Source: JAEUSF01 sp964484145
Lineage (GTDB): Bacteria; Patescibacteriota; Doudnabacteria; UBA920
Reading direction: 5' to 3'
Length of the DNA stretch: 5,299 nucleotides
Assembly (NCBI GenBank): GCA_964484145.1
Contig: CAZAED010000048.1
Location: forward strand, 1-5,299
Shown: in pieces, positions 1-4,256 of the stretch
Layout of the letters: every line of letters begins with the position of its first letter
Numbering within the stretch: the stretch's first letter is position 1
Notes under the pieces: generated by a model
What the model saw: only the letters and a program-made list of their open reading frames with translations
Database searches by the model: none
Told to the model about the DNA's origin: nothing
Made by a program: the position numbers and the translations under genes

Positions 1-11
1 GATCGTGACAT
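1..11 (-). CDS. rpsS: 30S ribosomal protein S19, first codons only (partial)
   Basis: The minus strand at the window edge reads ATG TCA CGA TC, giving Met-Ser-Arg followed by a codon that begins TC. S19 proteins commonly start MSRS, and rpsS follows rplB in the S10 operon, so sequence and position agree. S19 binds 16S rRNA in the head of the 30S subunit. Only three codons are visible, so the call rests mainly on gene order. The start is preceded by an AT-rich stretch without a Shine-Dalgarno sequence, as for the other genes here. The gap from the rplB stop is 87 nt and is filled by a palindromic element. Confidence 0.65.
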
Positions 12-20
12 AATTTAGAT

Positions 21-91
21 AATTAGTGAGTTAGAGAATTGGAGAATTAGTTTTTTGTCTTGCTAACTCTCTACTTCTCTAATTTTCTATT
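21..91. repeat. Long imperfect palindrome between rplB and rpsS (diverged intergenic hairpin)
   Basis: The arms at about 21-50 and 62-92 are inverted copies around a T-rich loop at 51-61. The best part, 31-50 against 63-82, matches at 17 of 20 positions; the outer ten positions are weaker. It is built from AGAGAATT/GGAGAATT-like units of about 8 nt, not the GTAGTTG heptads of the three other elements. Its size, architecture and position, filling the gap between stop and start, are the same. The transcript could fold into a long interrupted stem just before the rpsS start. No U-tract follows, so it is not a standard terminator. Confidence 0.7.
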
Positions 92-98
92 TCGCTGC

Positions 99-935
99 TT
101 ATTTCCCTCTTCTCTGAACAATAAACTTATTAGAATATTTCTTTCTGTCTCTGGTCTTAACGCCAAGCGCGTGCTTACCCCAAGGAGTCTTTGGATACTT
201 CATACCAATTGGGTTATGACCTTCACCACCACCGTGAGGGTGATCTACCGGGTTCATAACTTTTCCTCTAACAGTCGGTCTCCAGCCCATATGCCTCATT
301 CTACCAGCTTTTCCAATTCGTACATTCATCCATTCTAAGTTAGACAATTGGCCAATACTCGCTAAACATTCCTGTTTTACTTTACGAATTTCGCCTGAAG
401 GCATTTTAAGCAATGCGTGTCCGCTGTCTATAGTCTGTAAAGTGGCATATGCACCCGCGCTTCTGGCAATTTTTCCGCCTTGGCCTGGAATTAACTCTAT
501 GTCGTGCACAAATGCGCCAACGGGAATATTTGCCAAAGCCATTCTGTTACCAGGAGCTACTTCAACTTTGTCATCATACATGACTACCTGGCCAACTTTC
601 AAGCCTTCTGGAGCTATCATATAGCGCTTGCTGCCGTCACTGTAAGACAAGAGTGAAATAAATGCTGTTCTAGTTGGATCGTATTCTAAAGTTAATACCT
701 TTGCCGGAACACCTTTTTTATCAGCTCTTGAAAAATCTACAAGCCTAACTTTCTTTCTAGCGCCGCCACCCTGATGTCTGACTGTAATTTTTCCGCTATT
801 ATTTCTACCGCCGTGTTTGCGAGTGCCTGAAATAAGCCCTTTAGGAGTTTTGTGGGTTTTACGCAAAACCGAATAGTCGGTCACACTGTGTTTGCGACGT
901 CCGGCAGATGTTGGTTTGTAAATCTTTATAGCCAT
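99..935 (-). CDS. rplB: 50S ribosomal protein L2
   Basis: L2 is a primary 23S rRNA-binding protein of the large subunit, needed for subunit association and for the peptidyl-transferase region. The 278-residue product is complete and of usual length (about 273-280). Visible family signatures are YKPTSAGRR (6-14), HQGGGARKKVR (54-64), EYDPTRTAFISL (84-95), IAPEGLKVGQ (107-116), the PGQGGKIARSAGAYATL segment (150-166) and GWRPTVRGKVMNP (217-229). The next motif, VDHPHGGGEG (230-239), contains the conserved histidine region (His229 in E. coli) linked to peptidyl transfer. The start MAIKIYKPTS is the family's usual N-terminus. Upstream the sequence reads ACTAATTT directly before ATGGC, the same as for rplW, with no Shine-Dalgarno. 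It lies 86 nt after rplW, separated by a heptad hairpin, and is presumably co-transcribed from the S10 promoter. Confidence 0.98.
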   Translation of the reverse strand: MAIKIYKPTSAGRRKHSVTDYSVLRKTHKTPKGLISGTRKHGGRNNSGKITVRHQGGGARKKVRLVDFSRADKKGVPAKVLTLEYDPTRTAFISLLSYSDGSKRYMIAPEGLKVGQVVMYDDKVEVAPGNRMALANIPVGAFVHDIELIPGQGGKIARSAGAYATLQTIDSGHALLKMPSGEIRKVKQECLASIGQLSNLEWMNVRIGKAGRMRHMGWRPTVRGKVMNPVDHPHGGGEGHNPIGMKYPKTPWGKHALGVKTRDRKKYSNKFIVQRRGK

Positions 936-939
936 AAAT

Positions 940-1010
940 TAGTTGGTAGTTGGTAGTTGGTAGTTGGTAGCAAGACTTTGTTTGGCTACTTACTACCTAC
1001 TACTCACTAC
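940..1010. repeat. Heptad-repeat hairpin element A, between rplW and rplB
   Basis: The left part (940-970) is a tandem run of more than four GTAGTTG heptads. Bases 946-971 form an inverted match with 985-1010 at 21 of 26 positions, around a 13-nt loop (972-984). Mismatches fall at arm positions 6-7, 13 and 20-21, so the stem consists of short GTAGT/ACTAC helices separated by small internal loops every seven bases. The right arm contains GGCTACTTACTACCTACTAC (984-1003), identical in elements B and C. The element fills most of the gap and ends 5 nt before the rplB start codon. No U-tract follows. Confidence 0.88.
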
Positions 1011-1021
1011 ATTGCTGAAAA

Positions 1022-1432
1022 TTATTTCGTTTCCGGATTCTCAATACTTTCTCCCTTTTTTAGGGTCACAATAGCTTTTTTAAATCCACTTCTCTCACCC
1101 TGGAATCTTCCAAATGTTACTGCCTTAGACTTGTTCCGAATAATGTTTACTTGCGTTACATGAACTTTATAGTCTTTTTCTACCGCTTTTTTAACTTGAA
1201 CTTTATTCGCTTTACCGTTAACTAAAAAAATATATTTACCTATTTGGGCTAACTTTGCAGCCTTTTCAGAAATTCTTGGTTGTATAATAGAAAAATTTTG
1301 AGCAACTACTGAAATAGGATTTGCGACCACATCAGAAACAACCGATGTTTTAACATCGCTCTTGTCCTCAGAAGCTTTAGCGAAGGAGGACTTCTTTTCT
1401 GCTTTTTCAGTTTTATTCTTAAATAGGGCCAT
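1022..1432 (-). CDS. rplW: 50S ribosomal protein L23 with a long N-terminal extension
   Basis: L23 binds 23S rRNA at the exit of the peptide tunnel and docks trigger factor and SRP. The L23 core runs from about residue 48 (SIIQPRISEKAAKLAQIGKYIF...) to about 130, including the VNGKANKVQVKKAVEKDY segment and the VNIIRNKSKAVTFGRFQG loop region. The product has 136 residues against a usual 95-105, because of about 45 extra residues at the N-terminus. This tail is Lys/Ser/Ala/Glu-rich and looks disordered. It contains SSFAKASEDKS (15-25), encoded by a 28-bp DNA palindrome, followed by a second palindrome (residues 25-30). The tail therefore looks like an in-frame insertion of palindromic repeat DNA. 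The start at 1432 (MALFKNK) is supported by the ACTAATTT-ATGGC context shared with rplB. A later start inside the tail would not remove the gap with neighbours. No Shine-Dalgarno is seen. Confidence 0.95.
   Translation of the reverse strand: MALFKNKTEKAEKKSSFAKASEDKSDVKTSVVSDVVANPISVVAQNFSIIQPRISEKAAKLAQIGKYIFLVNGKANKVQVKKAVEKDYKVHVTQVNIIRNKSKAVTFGRFQGERSGFKKAIVTLKKGESIENPETK
1343..1358. repeat. Perfect small palindrome inside the rplW N-terminal tail
   Basis: CGATGTT and AACATCG form perfect 7-bp arms around TT. The sequence encodes residues 25-30 (SDVKTS) of L23 and lies 5 nt from the 28-bp palindrome at 1364-1391. It may belong to the same inserted repeat. Confidence 0.7.
1364..1391. repeat. 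28-bp palindromic repeat translated as SSFAKASED within L23
   Basis: The outer arms GTCCTC and GAGGAC are perfect inverted copies, with a further inner GCT/AGC pairing around the centre. On the minus strand it encodes residues 15-23 of L23, in the non-core tail. From memory, FAKASEDK/FAKATAG-like peptides recur in unrelated predicted proteins of Candidate Phyla Radiation genomes, which would make this a translated interspersed repeat. That link is recollection, not a search result. Confidence 0.65.
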
Positions 1433-1436
1433 AAAT

Positions 1437-1506
1437 TAGTGGGTAGTTGGTAGTGGGTAGTTGATAGCCAAACGTTGCTTGGCTACTTACTACCTACTAC
1501 TCGCTA
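1437..1506. repeat. Heptad-repeat hairpin element B, between rplD and rplW
   Basis: Bases 1444-1471 form an inverted match with 1479-1506 at 21 of 28 positions, around a 7-nt loop (1472-1478). One further heptad-like unit lies at 1437-1443. The innermost pairing is GCCAA with TTGGC. The right arm holds the 20-nt block shared with elements A and C (1481-1500). The right arm overlaps the rplD stop codon (1504-1506), and the left end is 4 nt before the rplW start, so the element spans essentially the whole gap. Confidence 0.88.
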
Positions 1507-2148
1507 TTTGCTAGATTTCAAATACGTTTTCTCAATAGTCGCTAACGAGTCTTTAAGCATTATAATGCTGTTTGCGCGTATTACTTCGTGTAAGTTTAAG
1601 CTGTTTGCCATAATGGAAGTAACTTGAGGTACATTTCTGGAAGTTCTTACTAAATTCTTGTCATTCGGTATTACAAACAGTTGCTTTTTACCTAAATCCA
1701 TTTGCTTTTTAAAGCCGTTTATAATTTTAACAAATTCTTTGGTCTTAACGTTTTCTAGCTTAATGCCGTCTATTACAAATAGTTTGTTGTCTGAAGCCTT
1801 ATCGGACAGACTCATAAACAAAGCTTGTCTAGCAGATTTCTTGTTAAGCTTTAAAGTCCAGTTACGGTTAGCTCTCGGACCAAAAGTCACACCACCGTGT
1901 CTCCAAATAGGACTTCTTGTAGAGCCAGCTCTAGCTCGTCCAGTACCTTTTTGCTTCCAAGGTTTTTTTCCTCCGCCACTTACTTCGCCGCGAGTTTTAG
2001 TGCTGCTGGTGCCCTGGCGTGCGTTAGACAAATAAACTCTTACCGCTTCAGCCAATAAATGCTGATTCGGCTTAACTTCAAAAATCTTTGAGTTTAACTC
2101 AACGTCGCCGACTACTTCTGCGTTCTGATTGTAAAGCTTAGTCTTCAT
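1504..2148 (-). CDS. rplD: 50S ribosomal protein L4
   Basis: L4 binds 23S rRNA and sends a loop into the peptide exit tunnel; in E. coli it also represses its own S10 operon. From 2148 the product is 214 residues, against a usual 200-210. The hallmark extended loop is intact: TRGEVSGGGKKPWKQKGTGR (52-71), then RARAGSTRSPIWRHGG (71-86) and VTFGP. The C-terminal part has the family's ANSLNLHEVIRANSIIMLKDSLATIE pattern (181-206). The reading frame stays open upstream to another ATG at 2190. Those extra 14 residues (MFGYQLLTTNYHTR) are only the translation of hairpin element C, while MKTKLYNQNAEVVGDVEL looks like a native L4 N-terminus, so 2148 is preferred. No Shine-Dalgarno is visible before either ATG. 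Confidence 0.97.
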   Translation of the reverse strand: MKTKLYNQNAEVVGDVELNSKIFEVKPNQHLLAEAVRVYLSNARQGTSSTKTRGEVSGGGKKPWKQKGTGRARAGSTRSPIWRHGGVTFGPRANRNWTLKLNKKSARQALFMSLSDKASDNKLFVIDGIKLENVKTKEFVKIINGFKKQMDLGKKQLFVIPNDKNLVRTSRNVPQVTSIMANSLNLHEVIRANSIIMLKDSLATIEKTYLKSSK

Positions 2149-2157
2149 ACGAGTGTG

Positions 2158-2221
2158 GTAGTTGGTAGTGAGTAGTTGATAGCCAAACATCTCTGGCTAC
2201 TTACTACCTACTACTTACTAC
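2158..2221. repeat. Heptad-repeat hairpin element C, between rplC and rplD
   Basis: Arms 2158-2185 and 2194-2221 are inverted copies matching at 21 of 28 positions with no gaps, around an 8-nt loop (2186-2193). Mismatches occur only at arm positions 6-7, 13-14 and 20-22, so the stem is a series of 5-bp GTAGT/ACTAC helices broken every seven bases. The shared 20-nt block lies at 2195-2214. The right arm stops one base before the rplC stop codon and the left end is 9 nt before the preferred rplD start. Confidence 0.9.
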
Positions 2222-2222
2222 A

Positions 2223-2885
2223 TTACTTCTTCTTCGCCTCTTTAATTTCTTCAATTCTAACTATTGGCTTAACTTTGCCGGTGCTAACTATTTTGACAAT
2301 TGCATTCCTGTGTCCTGGTACTGAACCTTTAAGAGCAATTAAGTTTTTTTCCGCGTCTACAAATACAACTTGTAAATTCTTAGCAGTAACTCGGTCAACA
2401 CCCATATGACCAGCCATTTTCATACCTTTTCTTACGTGCTGTGGCCAGCGTTGTCCAATACTTCCAGGAACACGCTGTTTGTTGTGGCCGTGACTAGCTG
2501 GAAAACCAGAAAAATTATGCCGCTTCATAACACCTTGAAAACCACGGCCCTTAGAAGTTCCAACTACGTCTACAATTTCACCCAATGCAAAACCAGAAAC
2601 GTCTAGTTTCTGTCCGCGCGTGTAATTTTCAATATCTTTTACTTTAAATTCAGTAATCTCTGAAAAAGTTTCCAAATCTTTCAAATGGCCTTTTAAAGCT
2701 TTGGAAAGTCTTTTAGTTTTGCCCATTCCTACCTGCACTGCATTGTATTTGTCTTTACCAGCCGCTGTTTTTACAAAAGTTACAGTATTTGGCTCAGCCT
2801 TAACAACCGTTACTGGAATAACGGTTCCGGTCACAGTTTCAAAGTACTGAGACATATTTACTTTGCGGCCTACAATAAAATTCAT
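2223..2885 (-). CDS. rplC: 50S ribosomal protein L3
   Basis: L3 is an early-assembly 23S rRNA-binding protein whose central loop reaches toward the peptidyl-transferase centre. The 220-residue product is slightly longer than the usual 205-212, because of a Lys/Glu-rich tail (about 207-220). Recognisable parts are the N-terminus MNFIVGRKVNMSQYFE, matching the family pattern (I/G)LVGKKVGMTQIF; VIPVTVVKAEPNTVT (22-36); VDVVGTSKGRGFQGVMKRHNF (105-125); and the loop HGHNKQRVPGSIGQ (132-145) followed by VRKGMKMAGHMG (151-162). DAEKNLIALKGSVPG (177-191) is the conserved C-terminal strand. The start at 2885 is chosen because MSQYFE at residue 11 would lose the conserved GKK-like segment. It lies 137 nt after rpsJ, behind a terminator-like hairpin. 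The ATG is preceded by A/T-rich sequence without a Shine-Dalgarno. Confidence 0.97.
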   Translation of the reverse strand: MNFIVGRKVNMSQYFETVTGTVIPVTVVKAEPNTVTFVKTAAGKDKYNAVQVGMGKTKRLSKALKGHLKDLETFSEITEFKVKDIENYTRGQKLDVSGFALGEIVDVVGTSKGRGFQGVMKRHNFSGFPASHGHNKQRVPGSIGQRWPQHVRKGMKMAGHMGVDRVTAKNLQVVFVDAEKNLIALKGSVPGHRNAIVKIVSTGKVKPIVRIEEIKEAKKK

Positions 2886-2895
2886 ATTTGTTAAA

Positions 2896-2916
2896 CAAAA
2901 AACGGGTTTTCACCCG
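2896..2916 (-). terminator. Intrinsic-terminator-like hairpin between rpsJ and rplC (possible attenuator)
   Basis: On the minus strand CGGGT and ACCCG pair around a GAAA tetraloop, followed at once by TTTTTTG. The stem has five base pairs, mostly G-C, with a six-U tract, so the form is that of a short intrinsic terminator. It lies inside the S10 operon, 11 nt before the rplC start. It is therefore more likely a partial terminator or attenuator than a full stop, unless rplC has its own promoter, which I did not identify. Confidence 0.6.
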
Positions 2917-2927
2917 CATAAACTAAG

Positions 2928-2942
2928 AGCTTTTACAAAGCT
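2928..2942. repeat. Small hairpin upstream of the rpsJ-rplC terminator-like stem
   Basis: AGCTTT and AAAGCT are 6-bp inverted arms around a 3-nt loop. It precedes the GAAA hairpin by about 11 nt in the transcript. The rest of the 137-nt rpsJ-rplC gap (to 3022) shows no convincing small gene. Its role is unknown; it could be part of a folded regulatory leader for rplC. Confidence 0.4.
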
Positions 2943-3022
2943 TTTAAGTTATGTTGGTGAATCGTTTTCTAATGCCTTGACCAACTTTGGTTTGGGACAA
3001 AAGAACTAAATCACACTTTAAT

Positions 3023-3349
3023 TTAACTCATTTTAATTTCCACGTCTACACCTGCCGGTAAATTCAAATTTGTAAGGGAATCTATGGTTTTAGGAGTTGC
3101 GGAAAGAATATCTATTAAACGCTTGTGGACACGCATTTCAAACTGTTCGCGACTATTTTTGTGTACAAAAGTACTTCTAAGTACTGTGTATCTGGTCTTT
3201 TCAGTAGGTAAAGGAACCGGACCCATTATTGAAGCCCCAGTGCGTTTAGCAGCATCTATAATTTGCTTAACGCTCTGGTCAATAAGCTTATGGTCGTAAG
3301 CTCGTATCTTTATGCGGATTTTCGGCACTGCGGCCACGTCTTTCTGCAT
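3023..3349 (-). CDS. rpsJ: 30S ribosomal protein S10 (transcription factor NusE)
   Basis: S10 sits in the 30S head and, as NusE, joins NusB in antitermination complexes. From 3349 the product is 108 residues, against a usual 100-105. It shows the family pattern throughout: KIRIKIRAYDHKLIDQSVKQ (10-29), then AAKRTGASIMGPVPLPTEKT (33-52), VLRSTFVHKNSREQFEMRVHKR (56-77), and the C-terminal LNLPAGVDVEIKMS (95-108). The frame stays open upstream to an ATG at 3433, which would add 28 hydrophobic residues resembling a signal peptide. A membrane-targeted S10 makes no sense and the conserved protein begins just before residue 10, so MQKDVAAVPK at 3349 is preferred. The gene is first in the S10 operon, with a promoter about 140-165 nt upstream. 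No Shine-Dalgarno precedes the ATG. Confidence 0.97.
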   Translation of the reverse strand: MQKDVAAVPKIRIKIRAYDHKLIDQSVKQIIDAAKRTGASIMGPVPLPTEKTRYTVLRSTFVHKNSREQFEMRVHKRLIDILSATPKTIDSLTNLNLPAGVDVEIKMS

Positions 3350-3480
3350 TGTATGAAAATTAACTGAAAATAATGAAGTTGTTAAAAATAACGCTACTAA
3401 AACTAACTCTAGAATTAACCAGAGTTTCCGCAAGATTTCAGGCCTGATTTTCAGGGCATTTCCGCGGTGTTTTACTAACT
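3350..3480 (-). promoter_or_regulatory. Predicted 5' leader of the S10 operon mRNA
   Basis: If transcription starts about 7 nt below the -10 box at 3487-3492, the leader is about 130 nt. It contains possible stems: CCTGA/TCAGG around AAA (about 3441-3453), nested within CCGC/GCGG; and a perfect AACTCT/AGAGTT pair around a 10-nt loop (3405-3426). In E. coli the S10 leader is the target of L4 autoregulation. Whether this leader has such a role cannot be told from sequence alone. No Shine-Dalgarno is present at its end. Confidence 0.4.
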
Positions 3481-3486
3481 TGCAAT

Positions 3487-3515
3487 AGTTTAAAGCATCT
3501 TTAATATTTTGTCAA
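3487..3515 (-). promoter_or_regulatory. Promoter of the S10 operon (sigma70-like)
   Basis: On the minus strand a perfect -35 box TTGACA (3515-3510) is followed, after a 17-nt spacer, by TAAACT (3492-3487), which matches TATAAT at four of six positions. It is the only convincing promoter between the glycosyltransferase and rpsJ. The -35 box lies inside one arm of the 19-bp inverted repeat. Confidence 0.6.
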
Positions 3516-3550
3516 CTGTTTTTATACCACATTGACAAAATATTAAAGAT
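3497..3550. repeat. Perfect 19-bp inverted repeat spanning the divergent promoter pair
   Basis: The arm at 3532-3550 reads TTGACAAAATATTAAAGAT and the arm at 3497-3515 is its exact reverse complement, with a 16-nt spacer (3516-3531). Each arm starts, at its inner end, with a consensus -35 hexamer. The identity stops at the arm ends, while the two -10 regions beyond differ. It could be an operator for a dimeric regulator, a duplicated promoter half, or a relic of a mobile element. In RNA it would form an AU-rich hairpin without a U-tract, so a terminator role is unlikely. Confidence 0.9.
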
Positions 3551-3560
3551 ATGTTATAAA
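3532..3560 (+). promoter_or_regulatory. Divergent plus-strand promoter, antisense to the glycosyltransferase
   Basis: TTGACA (3532-3537), a 17-nt spacer and TATAAA (3555-3560) make a near-consensus sigma70-type promoter, stronger on paper than the S10 promoter facing away from it. Its start would be near 3567, and no plausible plus-strand protein gene follows. The product would be RNA antisense to the glycosyltransferase gene. Activity is inferred; an AT-rich region can produce such matches by chance, but the perfect -35 and exact spacing argue against this. Confidence 0.5.
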
Positions 3561-3567
3561 ATATAAC
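3553..3567. repeat. Small palindrome over the plus-strand -10 box
   Basis: GTTATA and TATAAC form perfect 6-bp arms around AAA, covering the plus-strand -10 box and the likely start site. It may be a binding site or simply a result of AT-rich sequence. Confidence 0.35.
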
Positions 3568-3585
3568 TCTCAACTACAACCCTTT

Positions 3586-3600
3586 CCTATAATTTATAGG
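3586..3600. repeat. Perfect palindrome over the glycosyltransferase stop codon
   Basis: CCTATAA and TTATAGG are perfect 7-bp arms around a single T. The palindrome contains the glycosyltransferase stop codon (3594-3596). With a one-base centre it is a poor RNA hairpin and has no U-tract, so no true terminator is evident behind this gene; read-through into the S10 leader remains possible. Confidence 0.5.
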
Positions 3601-4241
3601 ATGTTTTCCGCGGATTTGTAAGTCATGGAATCCGAGGTTCTGTAATATACATAAGTTCTTTTATTTACTCTATGTATTTTAAATTTATATTTTTTCGCAA
3701 CTTCCATAAAATTGTCCGGGTAGTGCGGAGTAGTAATTTTGTTAAAGCCGCCAACTTTTAAGGCTTTTTTGGTTTTTACAAACATTGTTGCAGCATGAAA
3801 AATTACCGGGTGATCTACATGCAAAAATTTACCTTCATTAAATGCATCGGGTACCATCTTACTGCCAATAGTTTTAAAGCCATTAAAAAACATATCTATT
3901 TTCGGATACTTCTGTATAAGCCTAAATCGGCTAGACAAATGTTCTTTTAAAAATACATCGTCACTGTCTAGAAAACTAGTATAAAGGCCTTTGGCTTTTC
4001 TTAAGCCAAATTGCCTTGCGTTCCCAAGCCCTTTATGGGCCAATTTAAAATAACGTGTTTTAATCAAACTACTTTTTTTGTACTCCTCTACGACTTTTCG
4101 AGTTTGGTCTGTACTGCCGTCGTCTATAACAATAAGTTCAAAATTTTTCAATGTTTGTACTTCCAAGGACCTCAAAGCTCTGGGTAACAAATGAGCCCGA
4201 TTGTAAGTACAAACAACTATAGAAAAAAATGGTTCGTGCAT
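3594..4241 (-). CDS. Family 2 glycosyltransferase (GT-A fold)
   Basis: The enzyme should transfer a sugar from a nucleotide-sugar donor to an unknown acceptor, probably at the cytoplasmic face for cell-surface glycan synthesis. The 215-residue product has the GT2 signatures in order: FSIVVCTYNR at the first strand (6-15), ELIVIDDGSTD (35-45) for nucleotide binding, GLGNARQFGLRKAKG (71-85), and the metal-binding DxD region FLDSDD (90-95). A later segment, AATMFVKTKKALKVGGFNKI (150-169), matches the usual acceptor-side GGF motif. No membrane segment or signal peptide is seen, and it is short for the family, close to the catalytic domain alone. The start at 4241 is the only sensible one and lies 7 nt below an extended -10 box. 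The gene sits alone between the tuf terminator and the S10 promoter, an unusual site. Substrate cannot be predicted. Confidence 0.9.
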   Translation of the reverse strand: MHEPFFSIVVCTYNRAHLLPRALRSLEVQTLKNFELIVIDDGSTDQTRKVVEEYKKSSLIKTRYFKLAHKGLGNARQFGLRKAKGLYTSFLDSDDVFLKEHLSSRFRLIQKYPKIDMFFNGFKTIGSKMVPDAFNEGKFLHVDHPVIFHAATMFVKTKKALKVGGFNKITTPHYPDNFMEVAKKYKFKIHRVNKRTYVYYRTSDSMTYKSAENIL

Positions 4242-4247
4242 ATTGTT

Positions 4248-4256
4248 ATTATAACA
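4248..4256 (-). promoter_or_regulatory. Extended -10 promoter for the glycosyltransferase (leaderless start)
   Basis: On the minus strand the sequence is TGTTATAAT, an exact extended -10 (TG-n-TATAAT). Transcription would begin around 4241, the A of the glycosyltransferase ATG, giving a leaderless mRNA. No -35 box is seen at the right distance, where the terminator stem lies, but extended -10 promoters can work without one. The box overlaps the U-tract of the terminator, so it could partly be that tail. Confidence 0.45.

Noticed and set aside
1658..2035. A 125-codon open frame on the plus strand
   Set aside because: It is the antisense shadow of rplD, has no recognisable domain and no start signals. 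The same holds for shorter plus-strand frames at 60-338, 442-624, 957-1163, 2176-2606, 3084-3299, 4191-4382 and 4894-5106.
940..2221. The repeated intergenic elements as a CRISPR array
   Set aside because: The copies are separated by whole genes, and the internal heptads are direct repeats without unique spacers. No cas genes are present.
2943..3022. A possible small gene between rpsJ and rplC
   Set aside because: I found no frame with a credible start or family resemblance. The only structure seen here is a weak ACCAA/TTGGT pairing.
3350..3433. A 28-residue hydrophobic N-terminal extension of S10, signal-peptide-like
   Set aside because: The frame is open by chance through the AT-rich leader. 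S10 is cytoplasmic and its conserved sequence begins right after the ATG at 3349.
3497..3550. The 19-bp inverted repeat as an intrinsic terminator for the glycosyltransferase
   Set aside because: The stem is AU-rich with a 16-nt loop and neither strand has a U-tract directly after it.
3497..3550. The 19-bp inverted repeat as the ends of an insertion sequence
   Set aside because: Only 16 nt lie between the arms, no target-site duplication is evident at the outer edges, and no transposase is nearby.
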